Assembly (NCBI GenBank): GCA_018857735.1
Contig: JABMCL010001084.1
Span: forward strand, 383,501 to 447,500
Source of the DNA: Alviniconcha marisindica
Taxonomy: Eukaryota; Mollusca; Gastropoda; Provannidae
Reading direction: 5' to 3'
DNA: 64,000 bases
Shown one piece after another: positions 13,247 through 24,862 of the stretch. The notes beneath the pieces are model-generated. The model made no database searches and was not told where the DNA came from. It saw only the letters and a program-made list of their open reading frames with translations. Both the position numbers and the translations under genes were made by a program. Numbering within the stretch: the first letter of the stretch is position 1; each line of letters opens with the position of its first letter.

Positions 13247-13335
13247 CATAGTTGAGGAGCTGTGTGAGAGTCGAGGTGGACGTCCTGGGCTGTCCGTCCT
13301 AACGAGCCTTCTGGTTTCCGTGGACGTAAAGAATT
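13247..13335 (+). mobile_element. Dispersed family Z copy
   Basis: GAGGAGCTGTGTGAGAGTCG through TTTCCGTGGACGTAAAG parallels 9347-9425 with scattered substitutions. Right-hand flanks differ after GGACGTAAAG, marking that as an element edge. Confidence 0.5.
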
Positions 13336-14260
13336 ATTGAACCGTGCTTCGGCATTGGTCACAACTTGTCCCTAATATGTCAGCTGACATCTGAGGACAT
13401 TAAGCAACACTTCACCACCTATAGAAGCTCAAGAACTACGACACAGATTATGATGTTGCATGTATTCAGTGTGCACGCAAGGACTGCCAAGTACAGGGAC
13501 TACGGTGCGGCAGTACGTGGTACCAACAACAACGTTACAAGCTGAAAGGCATGCGGCGCTGAACAGCCCCTTCCCGCCTTTTGTTGCACCGCGGCCTTTG
13601 CTGTATATCGTTATTACATGCGACGCTCCGGTGGACGGGAACCACGGGTGGCTGCGTGCGTACGTGACAGCACCCAGTTCAAACCGCGTGTCACTGACTT
13701 GCCCCGTGGGTCCTCCCTCTGTTTAGTCAAGTCTTCAGCGGTGCCGGAGAAGACCCAGAAGTCGCAACTGCTTCGCCTGTGTTGGCTGGACAGAAAAGGA
13801 GCCCGCCCGGTGAATTTGCCGCGTGGTGTTGTCGAAGGTGTAACGTACAGTATAGGGTATGATCTGAGACGGTTGTGTTCGTGGTCTAATCCGGAGTATA
13901 GAACAGTGAGGATCGCCGGCGTTCTTATCATCCGCAGCTGCTGAGGAACGGTGGATTAATATTTCCATTTCAATGACTGACTCCTTCGCATTTACATTTT
14001 AAATGAGGTTGATCTTGGGTGTGATAAAATAGCTGTTCCTTTGGAGGGACAAAATGGAAGAAAGGCGTGCCTTGTACTTTCGACTGGTACACGTTGCGTT
14101 CGTCTGAATGATGAAGTCTGCTTAGTTTCAATGACTCGGGAAACAACACCCCCTCTCCTCCCATGTGAATTTACCACATAACGGAAGTACAGTTTCACGC
14201 AGTAAAGAATTATTATTGTGTATACTTCGTGTGTGTAAACGAGCAGCTGACATTGAGCGC

Positions 14261-14330
14261 TTACGAAACTGAAACTGTGTTGCTTACGAAACTGAAACTG
14301 TGTTGCTTACGAAACTGAAACTGTGTTAGT
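14261..14330. repeat. Triplicated 22-bp repeat upstream of the acidic exon
   Basis: Three tandem copies of CTTACGAAACTGAAACTGTG lie 50-115 bp upstream of the ATG at 14377, in what would be promoter or 5' untranslated sequence of the short isoform. No TATA box is evident nearby. Confidence 0.8.
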
Positions 14331-14376
14331 TCTAGGCAGTGTTTCGTGGGCGAAAGATCGCGAACACGGAAGCAAG

Positions 14377-16614
14377 ATGGATTCCGATTCAGAGAGAGCA
14401 GAAGCAGACGTCACAGAATATCGCTACGTGGACAGAGGAGAGGAGTTTCTAGACGTGGAGGAAACCCCACCACAAACTATAGTCTTCCGCAGTGTTCAAC
14501 GTAGTCACACTTCTACTGGCACCACTGCGACGAGCGTTCAGGCAGCCTCCCCGACCTCCCTGGTAGCGTCTTCCGGTTACGACTCGTCTGCATCGACGGA
14601 CACACAGTTGTCCTTGGTGACGTCTCGCAGCGCCGAGTCCCCGGACGCGGTGGACACTCAGAGCGTCACTCTCGGCTCCCTGGTCACGTCTTCAGGTTAC
14701 GATTCGTCTGCTTCAACGGACACTCGAGACTTTACGTTCGGTTCTCCGGTGACGTCTCCTGAACGTGATCCTGCTGCGTCGTTAGACATTGCCGGTGCCT
14801 CTGGCGGATTCTTGGTGACGTCGAGTGGTGACTTTCCTCCTTCTCCACAGGATACGCAAAGTGCCACAGACAGTTCTTTACTGGTGTCTTCTGCTCGTGA
14901 CTCTGAGACTGCAACAGACGTTCAGGGTTTTTCAGACACATCCTTGATGACGTCTTCTGATCAGTCTTGGAGTGTCGGGCGTCCTGAGGTGGAGCCCTGT
15001 TCGGCTGTGCACGGGGATGTTGGTGGGGAGCCGTCAGAAGCAGAGCATCGGGGTCAAGTTGTTGAAGAACACTCTGACAGTGCTCAGGGCGACGATGCGG
15101 ATCGTGAAGAAGGAGATGAGGGATCGTCCGAAGACGGCGAAATCAGTGACGAAGACCTTGTCAGTTCTTACGGTGAAGACTTTGACGCCGACGTTCTTTC
15201 AGCCTTTTCGGTCACCACAGACACAGCAGCAGAAACCGCTGACGGCGGTGAACTTGACGATTCTGCTGCTGCCAAAGGCAGTGCTTTTTCAGCCTCCGAG
15301 ATCGTTGACGAGACGACATTGTCTCCTGATACAGAGCTCGAAACTGAAGCAGATACATTTTCACTGGACGCAACCACTTACGTGGATAGATGGGAGGGTT
15401 ACTTGGGCTCGGAGGACCTACCCAGGGTAGCTACGATAGTGTTCCGTCGTGCACGCGAAGACGACCGTGAGGACGAGGGCGAGGGCCACCCTGACGCACA
15501 CTCGAGTATTGCCTCTGCGGGAACGCTAACAGCAAAAGAAGAGACACATTCCACGAGCACGACTGCCTATTTGCACGTTGAGGCCATTTCACCAACCTCT
15601 GACTATTCCACTGACCTGACGGCTCCGCATGTTGGTGGAGAGCGTGGAAGCAGCGTTGAGGTCACCGCCGCTGACTCGTCACTCGGTGTTGTTGGTGGTG
15701 CAGGAGCTGTCCCGGTATCCGACTCTCGCTCCGTCAGTTCAGTCTACGTGGACTACCGTAAAACAGTGGGCGTTGACATCGATAGCGCCGTCACACGTGT
15801 GGACAAAACCAAAGACACGCAAGACGCTGGGAGTGAACAGACCGTAGACAGCATGCTCAGCGAGGAAGGCGACCGCGGAGGAGACGAGTTCTCAGACAAG
15901 CAAGACCCGAATACCGACACAGTACGAGGTACGAGAAAACCCACCACCACCACCACGCCCGCCACGGACGACAGGAAGACTACAAGCCCCGAAGACCCAC
16001 CCGGGGTATTCACCACCACGCCCGTCACGGACGACAGGAAGACTACAAGCCCCGAAGACCCACCCGGGGTACCCACCACCGAACGTCACGGCCCTGCTTC
16101 CCTCGGCCCTCGCTCTTCCTACCGACGAGAGGTAGTCAGCCAGGACGGTCCCGAACCGCAGCGCACCCAAAGAGACGGCGATGCACCGCGGTATATTTCC
16201 ACGCTGTGCATCCCCCCACACGTACCGAGGAACGCGGAAACCAAACCCCCTCCCAGCGACACCGACACGGAAGAAGAGGGGGGTGTCGAAGACGGCAGCA
16301 GCAGCAGCGAAGCGGGTGACATTTCCGAGGATGCCACTGCCACTGCCAGCCAGGCGCAAAGAGGGCGCGAGTCTCACACAGTCACCGCCTCCCTGCACAG
16401 GAGTTTCGGCGCCACCTTTGATGTGGGCCGCCCCAGAACTACAACAACAACACACACAGCAGCAGCAGCAGCAGCCGTGGGGACCGTGACGCTGTCGGCT
16501 GGGCAGTGGTCGCAGGTGAGCCAGGTCACCTCGTCTTACCTCCAAGGAGACGGGCGGTCCACCGAAAACCGCGACAGGCAACGGGCGACCGCGGGGACTG
16601 AGACTGAGACTGAG
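14377..16614 (+). CDS. Acidic Ser/Thr-rich alternative first exon, part 1 (746 codons)
   Basis: Unrecognised. It begins at an ATG in good context (AGCAAGATGG), reading MDSDSERAEADVTEYRYVDR; the frame upstream is open only to 14296. No acceptor in the right phase precedes it, so exon 1481-1786 cannot join it; I infer an internal promoter. Layout: VDRGEEF motif at residues 17-38; about five Ser/Thr repeats of the SSGYDSSASTDT kind (residues 65-200); acidic tract near 230-275; a second, diverged motif (YVDRWEGYL) near 335-357; degenerate YVDYRKTVGVDI near 456; two 19-residue TTSPEDPPGV repeats near 525-565; Ala/Thr low complexity near the end. Predicted disordered, no fold recognised. Ends at GAG|GTGAGA; reading on meets TAA at 16635, so a splice or frame change is needed to reach part 2. 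Confidence 0.75.
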
Positions 16615-16913
16615 GTGAGAGTGAAGTGTTTATAAGAGAGGAGAGGAGCGAGACCGCCGCTTTGCACGGCGATGCAGAAAGACTCGTTACGCAGACAGGG
16701 GCACGGGGCGACGTAGACATCGGTGTTGGCTCAGCGGGCGGGGCGCAAACAGACCCGTCTGTCGGCGAAACGAGAATAGAACCGGATGACAACGAGGTGG
16801 GAATAAGCGATGCTTTGTGCAGCGCCAGTGACGCTGAGACTTCGCAGGAAGCCAGATTTCTTGAGGCCTCTGCGGAGGAAAGGGAATCCGGCAAACTGTG
16901 CTACTTTTCGCAG
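16615..16913 (+). other. Candidate 299-nt intron or frame-shifted coding segment
   Basis: Donor GAG|GTGAGAG and acceptor CTTTTCGCAG|AAAGTG would remove 299 nt and put parts 1 and 2 in one frame, phase 0 on both sides. Against a simple intron, the segment has no stop in the downstream frame and has coding-like composition. The alternatives are a retained or alternative exon, or a one-base indel (real or assembly error) near the GACTGA repeats at 16596-16614. Confidence 0.5.
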
Positions 16914-19583
16914 AAAGTGTCGGACGATGATGATACGAGTGACGATCAAGGCGACAGTAGAAAAGTGAGTCATTTGGACATCTTTGTAAGCGACTATTCA
17001 GAACAAGAGAAATACGCGGAATACAAAGACTTGTATCGGTCAGAGGACTACTCCCAAGAGGAAAACTACACAAAATATAGGATTTTAATTCAGCGTAGCG
17101 ACTATTCTCAACACATAGAGTACACTGAACACAAAGACTACGCTAAACACGACGACGCGGACGATATTGACCGCGAGCACTATCCTGAACAGGACGACGC
17201 TAAACACAAAGACGACACTAGGCACAAAGACGAAACTAAACACAAAGACTACTTCGAAGTACACTTCCATTACCCCGGAAACGAAGACTATTTGGACGCC
17301 ACAGGCGACACAACACACACGGACTACATTGAGCACACAGGCTACTCTACCCACGAGGACTACTCCGAACACGAAGGATACCCCGAGCACAAAGAATACT
17401 CTGAACTGGAAGACTATTCTGAAGACAAGGAATACTCGGAACAAACTGACCATTCTGCACTTCACGACTCGGACCACGAAGACCACTCTGGACACGAAGA
17501 CGACGACACGGGGACCGCCTCTGCCATGGCGACGGAGGCAGCAGACCCAGTCGGGCGGCCCACATCCCACGACGAGTGGTTCGTGGACAGAGGCGAGGAG
17601 TTTGTGGTCAGTTGGGAACCGCACCGGCTGTCTCATGTCCAGTTCAGGCTGTCTCCGCAGACCCCGGACTCAGACACAGTCTGTAGTTTTGAAGGCACAG
17701 CGAGCATCGACGCTTCGTCTCTTACTCTCGAACGGCCAGTGGACACTGCTGACGAGAGCGTAGAAGATGAAAGAAAGGAGAAAGAAGAAGACGAAGACAC
17801 AAAGGAAGAGAAGGCAGAAGAAGAAGAAGAGGAGGAGGAGGAGGTTTGTGATGAGCCAGAGGTACAGGACGACCTGAAAGGCGACGAGGACCTTGATCAA
17901 CGCCTTCCAATACCCCGTGACGACGAAAAAGACACCAACGGTGATGAAATCGATGTGCAAAACGCATCGGATGACGACGAGAGAAGCGAGCCGAGCGAGG
18001 ATGAAGACGACGATCGGGATGAAGACGACGACACGGCCACGGGCGTTGCCCACAGCTCGGACATGAGAGTGGGCGAGAAGAGCGAAGCTGACATGTCCGC
18101 TCTCACGACGGAGAGATACGAGGGACACGCTGGCCCAGCGGCCACCATGGAGTCTGCCACGATGGCGGCCCCATCGAAACTCCGCGAGGAGGACGACGAC
18201 GAGGAGAGAAAAGAAGAATCAGAGAATGGGGACGAAGAGGAAGCAGACGACGAGACCGACGAAGAGGAGTACATGGACGAGAACGCCGACGACGAATTCG
18301 AGGTTACCATGACCCCCGACGACACAGACAGAACGCCTGCGTCGGGTGGTTTCTTTATTTCCGACGACAGCGGCAGCAGTGACGACGCCGATGAAGAGCC
18401 GTCGCCGGGAGACCATGCACCGAGGGAAGAAGGCAGTGAAGAAATTGACGTAGCAAAGGATGCCGGCGTCGAAGAAAAGGTCGACAGAGTACTAGGCGCC
18501 GTCGACACTGACTCAGAGACAGCTGTCCAGAAAGTGGACGACGGAGACGCTGATGAGAACAAGGAGGACACGAGAGACAGAGGAACCGGAGATGTGGAAG
18601 GACTGAAGGAGGAGGGAAGGGAAGACGAAGAGGAGGAGGTGGAGCATGAAATCAAAGAGAGAGAGGATGAGGTGGTGGGGAAGGGAGAGGAAGGATTGGA
18701 GGAGGAGGAAGACGAAGAGGAGGAAGAGGAGATGGAGCATGAAATCAAGGAGAGAGACGATGAGGTGGTAGGGAAGGAAGAGGAAGGATTGGAGGAGGAG
18801 AAAGAGGAGGACGAAGAGGAGGAGGAGGTGGAGCATGAAATCAAGGAGAGAGACGATGAGATGGTAGGGAAGGAGGAGGAAGGATTGGAGGAAGAGGAGG
18901 AGGAGAAAGAAAAGGAGGACGACGAGCGTAAAATGAAGCAGGAAGTAGAGGAGACAGGCGACGACGCTTCGCAAGAAGAAGAAGAGGTAGGCACCGAACA
19001 GGAGAGTGTTATCCGTCCACCATTAGTTGCTGAAGCAGGTGACAGTGTGACATTATCGACACAGTCTGGTACGGACGACAAAGACAGTGACCGGAAATAC
19101 GTTCTCCACGAACACACCGAGATGCTTGTTGGTGCTGGCGGTGGCGGCGACGACGGTAGCGGCGATGACGATGATGATGATGACCACGACGACAGCGACT
19201 CTGACGCAGCCGAACAGAAGATGCCAGAATTCAGAGACACTGAAGATCTAGACACGAGGGAGGCTGCTGTTTCGGAGGACGAAGAGGAAAAGAGTGGTGA
19301 CGATGACACCTTAGATAACCTCGCTGAAACCGTCTGTGGTGCTTCTAGTCTTGAGGACAGAGCAGCTGACAGTTCTGCACGTGAAACCGGTGCCAGAGCG
19401 GACACGGTCGTGGGCCCACAGCCCACGGACCCCTGTGAACTGTCGGATGTAAGCGCGTTGACACGCCAGGGAGTTGACGTTCGGTTCGTGGACCGAGGAG
19501 AGGAGTTCGCCGACGTCTTCTTCCGACCCACCGTGAAGAGAGAGCGGGACGGAGGGTCTAGTCCGTCAGAGCCCCAGGAACAG
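16615..19583 (+). CDS. Acidic alternative N-terminal block, part 2 (Asp/Glu-rich)
   Basis: Open in a different frame from part 1, from 16614 to a phase-0 donor CAG|GTGAGA at 19583. It carries two more VDRGEEF motifs (17580-17648 and 19485-19550), which tie it to part 1. Between them: a Tyr/His/Asp tract of near-hexapeptide DYSEHE repeats (16985-17510); long Glu runs (17760-17850); Ser/Asp-rich stretches; four tandem repeats of about 32 residues containing EHEIKERDDEVVGKEEEGL (18640-18900); and a Gly/Asp run near 19135-19200. Its last codons, PQEQ, join RLLDDIKSN at 24863 in phase. If part 1 uses its strong donor, the best acceptor is TTTTCGCAG|AAA at 16913, and true coding here would start at 16914. 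Function unknown. Confidence 0.75.
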
Positions 19584-19819
19584 GTGAGAAGGGATTGATG
19601 ATTTGGATGCTGTGTGCGTTGGAGGGGTAGTTATATCGCTTCTTTAAGTCCTGCCGTTCGCTGGCCGTGATTTGTTGTTGTTTTTGATTTTTTTTCGTTT
19701 TTCGTTTTTGTTTTGTTTTTTGTTGACGACAGCATGTCTTGAAAAGGGTAAAACCAATGGTGCATGTAAATGTCATTTAAGTAGGTGTGACAGTTGACAG
19801 TGGTGGTTCTTTTGAGAGT

Positions 19820-19863
<44 letters not shown>

Positions 19864-20019
19864 TTTGTTGACGACAGCATGTCTTGAAAAGGGTAAAACC
19901 AATGGTGCATGTAAATGTTTGCCATACTCTTGCTGTCATCTTTATGTTGCTTATGTTGGAGTCATACGCATTGAGTGTCGTGTGTGTGTGTGGAGGTGTG
20001 TGTTAGTTTGTATGACTGT

Positions 20020-20065
<46 letters not shown>

Positions 20066-20417
20066 TGTGTGTGTGTGTGTGAACATTATATTACAATACC
20101 ATTGTTACTATCGAGTCTCATTACTTCAACAACACGGCGACGGGGGTAAAAAATCCCACAACGTGAAACGCCTGTGGTAACAGCTAGTTTACCGCTGTTG
20201 AGTGTTTTGTCTGGCGGCCACTTCCTTGCTGGCCAGACTGCAAAGCGTGGTCGTCAGTGGCGGCAGCAGGACGAAGTTGCATTAAAATTCTAATCGCAGC
20301 CCTGCAGGATGTAAGGAGACTGTTTGCGCAGCTCATGCAGTATTCACTAAAAACGTGCGTGTTTGGGGCGTTGCCATCTGGTGCTTTGCGGAAAGATTAG
20401 TATTGTGTAATCCTCAT

Positions 20418-20450
<33 letters not shown>

Positions 20451-20598
20451 ACCCCCAACACACACACACCCTCCACCGGCCCTGCCTCCTCTTTCCAATA
20501 CCACATGTTGCTTTCGGAATAACGGTCGTTATCTGCCAGCAAAACTCGCGAGTATTGGTATCTTGGCAACCGTAATCATCAGCTAATTTTACAGTTGT

Positions 20599-20599
<1 letters not shown>

Positions 20600-20695
<96 letters not shown>

Positions 20696-20733
20696 ATAGT
20701 TTCATCCACGGACCTCATAGGTCCATCCCCCTC

Positions 20734-20797
<64 letters not shown>
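20600..20797. repeat. Two long (CT)n tracts
   Basis: About 94 bp of CT at 20600-20693 and 60 bp at 20738-20797, separated by 44 bp of unique sequence. A poly-C run of roughly 30 bp lies upstream at 20420-20450. Confidence 0.97.
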
Positions 20798-20805
<8 letters not shown>

Positions 20806-21136
20806 CACGCCCCCAACGCACCCAGCCACCCACCCTTTTCTCTGTCACGTCTCTGTGTGAGGTATTATTATCACACAGTGTCAGGAAGGGAACGACACGG
20901 GGACCGTGACAGAGAATAAGTCATAAAGGGCAAGGGTTGTAGCCAACACGCAAGAAGCACCAACACGTACGGCAGAAGCTGGCACGCATACTGTGAGGTA
21001 GGTAGCCGCGTCAGTCAGTCTGTCTGCCATCCACAGCTCGATCAAGGGCAACTCCACCCTTTTTCCCAGACCGCAAAGCAGATAGACAAACAGAACAGAT
21101 GCTGTCTTCGTTCAGTGTAAGTTAGTAAACATGGTG

Positions 21137-21381
21137 CTTAACGTCCACAGAAACCATAAGGCTTATTAGGGACGGGGAGAAGGGGGGGGGGGGGGGTATG
21201 GAGGTGGGGGGAGAGGGAGAAAGGAGAGCCCGCTAGGCCAAACCGGCTCACGATTCGTTCAGTGCCCGTTGCTTCACTATTTATAGATCGGAAGGAACAT
21301 CAGTGCGCCCTTCATACCACCCCCCCCCCCCCCAATCTTTTCCTGTCCCTAATCAGCCTTGTGGTTTCTGTGGACGTTAAT
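21137..21381. mobile_element. Inverted pair of TTAA-edged element ends (family Z)
   Basis: TTAACGTCCACAGAAACC opens the left arm and GGTTTCTGTGGACGTTAA closes the right arm; the arms match over about 38 bp (AAGGCTTATTAGGGAC against AAGGCTGATTAGGGAC). TTAA at both edges recalls piggyBac-type elements. The inner sequence includes about 45 bp resembling 22130-22175, so this may be two separate insertions rather than one MITE. Confidence 0.5.
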
Positions 21382-21789
21382 CTCCATGCTTACTTACTTT
21401 ACATATTTTCACTTACTGCACTGAGGGGGGGGGGGGGGGGGGGGGGGGTTCTCGGATTTTAACGTTCCGTTAACCGCGTAGGATCACCTCAGGACGTCAC
21501 ACATTCAAAATACACAAGTGTGTGTGTGTGTGTGTGAGCGCGCGCGAGAGAAACTTATACTGGCAATATTATGACTATAGGCCTATTAGTAATTACTATT
21601 TTTGAGGTTTTAATGTCTGCATTTGTTGTTGGTCTTGTAAAGCGCGGTTTGTCAGTTCACCCTTGTCGGTGAGATACGGCGCTTTAGAAGTGACCGCTAC
21701 TGATTATGATTAAATCACAAGTTTGTCTAATACACTGTTACAACGTGTACTGACAATTGCTGCCTGTCTAATTCACTGTAAGTGTAACA

Positions 21790-21963
21790 CCTTTGAAAAC
21801 AGAACGAGGCCCAGAGCGCTCGTGCAGAATCAACACACAAGGGAATAAATTAATTAGCGCTCGAAATACGTCACACAAGTACAACAACAAAGACCAGAGT
21901 CGCCTATTGTAAACCTGGCCATGCGTGTAACTACAAGGTACATAAAAGAGGTACATCACTGTT
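21790..21963 (+). mobile_element. Dispersed family X copy 1
   Basis: From GAAAACAGAACGAGGCCCAG to AACTACAAGGTACATAAAAG. It shares its right part with 32887-33025 (same orientation) and 61430-61558 (inverted), and its left part with 61385-61422. Confidence 0.65.
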
Positions 21964-22705
21964 ACAGCGTGTACCGACAACTGCTGCAGGATAACAATTA
22001 ACATGTTGTCAGAAATGTGCATGCAGTGAGGTAGGTCGCTTCGTCTGTTTGCCAGCCGCAGCCCTGTCAAGGGCAACTCCACCCTTTCACCCCACTGAGA
22101 CCGCAAAGCAAACACTGAACTGTCTTCGTTCAGTGCCTGTGTGCTTCACTATTTATAGAACGAGAAGCAATTCACTGCACTAAGTCTGTTGGTAGAGAGA
22201 GGGGTGGTTTGGGGTTACAGGGTGTACTGACGATTGAGGCAGGACAGTGATGAAGTGCGTCGCTGCACGCTGCCCTACTACTCCTCCTCTTGGTTTTTAT
22301 ATTTTCGTATTATGTTCAGTTTTGCATTGTTAGCTTGCCATACCAGGCCTACAGTGAAACTGCTCAGTGTCGGGCGGGGGCGGCACAGCCGCTGTTTCGC
22401 TCACTGCTGGCCGCTTTGTAGACTTGTTTGACCAGTTCTTTTTAACTGTGTGACTTTCTTGGTTTTTTCTCTGTCTCAGTGTCAGTCCTTGAGCAGGCTA
22501 TTTGACTTGTATTTGGTATATCAGTCCGAGGAGCGGAGAGAGAGAGAGTGAGAGAGAGAGATGCGAATACGGAAGATAATACATTGGCCATTGCCTCTCA
22601 TGACGGAACTGGGTGCATGTGGATGACATACCGTCCGCCTCATAATACATACCAATTATGCACATGGAAAAATAAAACCAACAAATTCAGTGAGAGAGAG
22701 AGACA

Positions 22706-22742
<37 letters not shown>

Positions 22743-22822
22743 TACAAATATCTTCATCTTCAAAATCGATAGGCCTTAGTGGCTACACGAATTAAACTTT
22801 GCTAAGAGTAAATGGGGGGGAG

Positions 22823-23063
22823 ACTTTGTAAAAATCTGTGTTCCTTTAACAGGCCTACCTAGGAATCAGATTTGTGAGAATAATCAAGTGCCTCGGCCAT
22901 CTACAGTTCTCAAACAAGGAACTACTCATGTGTATTGTCAGTAGCACTTTGTAAAAATCTGTGTTCCTTTAACAGGCCTACCTAGGAATCAGATTTGTGA
23001 GAATAATCAAGTGCCTCGGCCATCTACAGTTCTCAAACAAGGAACTACTCATGTGTATTGTCC
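22823..23063. repeat. 123-bp tandem duplication
   Basis: ACTTTGTAAAAATCTGTGTT starts at 22823 and again at 22946. The two copies are nearly identical through CATGTGTATTGTC, so the duplication is recent or is an assembly duplicate. Confidence 0.9.
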
Positions 23064-23853
23064 ATTCTGGCATGGGAAAAACCATGGAAAAACGAAACGG
23101 AAAGGAAAAGCTACCCGAAGTCGATATCGGTAAAAGAACGACCACCTAGTTTGTGAACTTGGCTCGACCTCAGAGACTGTGACCCGCCAGAATTAGAGGT
23201 TGTCTCCCTTACTGCGCGAGATGTGGCGTTTACATGTAGTTGTCTCCCCTTATGCTTTCTCTTTTCTTTATCTGTGCACAGTGTTGTGGCGTAGGTGGGG
23301 GATTTGATATTAAACAAACGTCAAAATGTATTGCGACCGTTGTGCTTATGATGTTTTTATCAGTTCCTGCCTATGCTTACGGTCTCTGCTGTGCTTGTAT
23401 GAGAGAAAGAGAGAGTGAGAATGAGAGAGAAAGAGCTCAGCCACATGATTTAAGTTTTAGCTAAAGACTAGAATGGTCAAGATACCAGAAAACTACACAG
23501 CAGTGGCTAGCACTCTCAAAATGTTTCATGATGTTTTTACCAGACCTCTGTATATTGGCAGAATGATTAACTTAGCAGTAGTAGACGTGTATACTCGGTG
23601 AAATTAGTAAACCCTGAAAATTAATGAGACATAGTCAGTGCGACTGTCAGTAAACTAGCTTTAGCTGAACAGAACACACACATATTCATGCGAACAGAGG
23701 CAACCCCCCCCCTCCCCCCCCCCGACAGAAAACACACACACACACACACACATATGCACACATGGATGCACACACACACACAACCCACACATACACATGA
23801 ATTTGAATTTGTGTTTAAGTTCTCTGGCCTTGATTTGTGTGTGTGTGTGTGTG

Positions 23854-23885
<32 letters not shown>

Positions 23886-24862
23886 GGGGTTTTGTGTATG
23901 TGTGTGTGGTGTTTTTTACTGTGAGTCAAATAATATTGGATCATTTTGCAGAGAAATAACTGACTGGTGCACTTAAGCATGTGGGTCGCCAACCCTTGAA
24001 AGTAACTCGGGGTGGGGGGGGGGGGGTGACTATGTGTCACCATCAAAGCCTTTCCGGGGCATTAGTGTCTGTAAAACACTGTGTTAGCTGTTATAGATGG
24101 GTACCCTTTTGTATTCTTATGTATCCGTAATTAGCATGCCCCTTTACCACTGTATGGTACAGATGTTTGCTTTATTAAACTGTGTAGATGTTCCACCTTT
24201 CTGAGCTATTATTAGTCATATTTTGATATTGTGGCCAAGTTTGTAAAACTAAAAGTAAAGTGTTTATATTCAATTCAATTAAAAAAACTTTAATCATCCC
24301 ACAAGGGGCAATTTTGTTGTGGTCATGGTGGGTTCGTAAAAAATACATAAAGTTAAGAGAACAATACAACAAACAAAAGAGTCTTACTTTAACCATAGTA
24401 TAGTTTAGCTATGTTATAGCATATGTTATAGCTAAATACGTACAAGTAGTATTTATTCAGATTTATTTCATTTTCAGTGAAGTAATGTTGCATCTTCTTA
24501 TCAGATGTATGTATATATAATAGTATGTATATACAAATGTATATATATATATAAAATACTCACGTATTAGTAATATTTATTAAAATTAATTTAACTTTCA
24601 GCCAAGTAATGCGACACTTGTCTTTTTCAGTATGAGATTTCAAGCTGAATGTGTTAATGGTTGTTGCACCTGAATGTTGTTTCTTGTCAGTATGTATTAT
24701 TATTTGTGGTCACAGTTAGGATTTTTCCATGGGAAACTCAGATCTCTTTCCCAGGGAGATACTGGCACCAGACCTACCCAGAATGTCAGGTAAATCCCTT
24801 GATATTTTCACATAAATAACTTCAATGGTCGCTTTGACACTGGAGTGATTTTTGCATTCCAG

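Larger units (their letters stand above)
19584..24862 (+). other. Intron between the acidic block and exon 24863
   Basis: No exon supported. Contents: a roughly 57-bp duplication (19717-19775 and 19858-19917), (TG)n at 20022-20081, long (CT)n tracts at 20600-20693 and 20738-20797, inverted family Z ends at 21137-21381, a family X copy at 21790-21963, a related pair 20995-21130 and 22020-22140, and a 123-bp tandem duplication at 22823-23063. (CA), (TG) and (TTG) microsatellites lie at 23735-23883. 24170-24860 is AT-rich with nothing identifiable. Confidence 0.75.

Noticed and set aside
13460..13944. Overlapping plus-strand open frames of 88 and 108 codons
   Set aside because: No family resemblance, no splice context that joins them to the gene, and codon use unlike the real exons.
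16596..16635. Programmed ribosomal frameshift between the two acidic frames
   Set aside because: No X-XXY-YYZ slippery heptamer or clear downstream structure at the overlap; splicing or an indel is simpler.
17897..19531. Long minus-strand Ser-rich open frame (544 codons)
   Set aside because: It is the antisense of the Asp/Glu codons (GAC/GAG/GAA read back as Ser/Leu/Phe) of the acidic block; the plus frame has the repeated motif and the in-phase donor.
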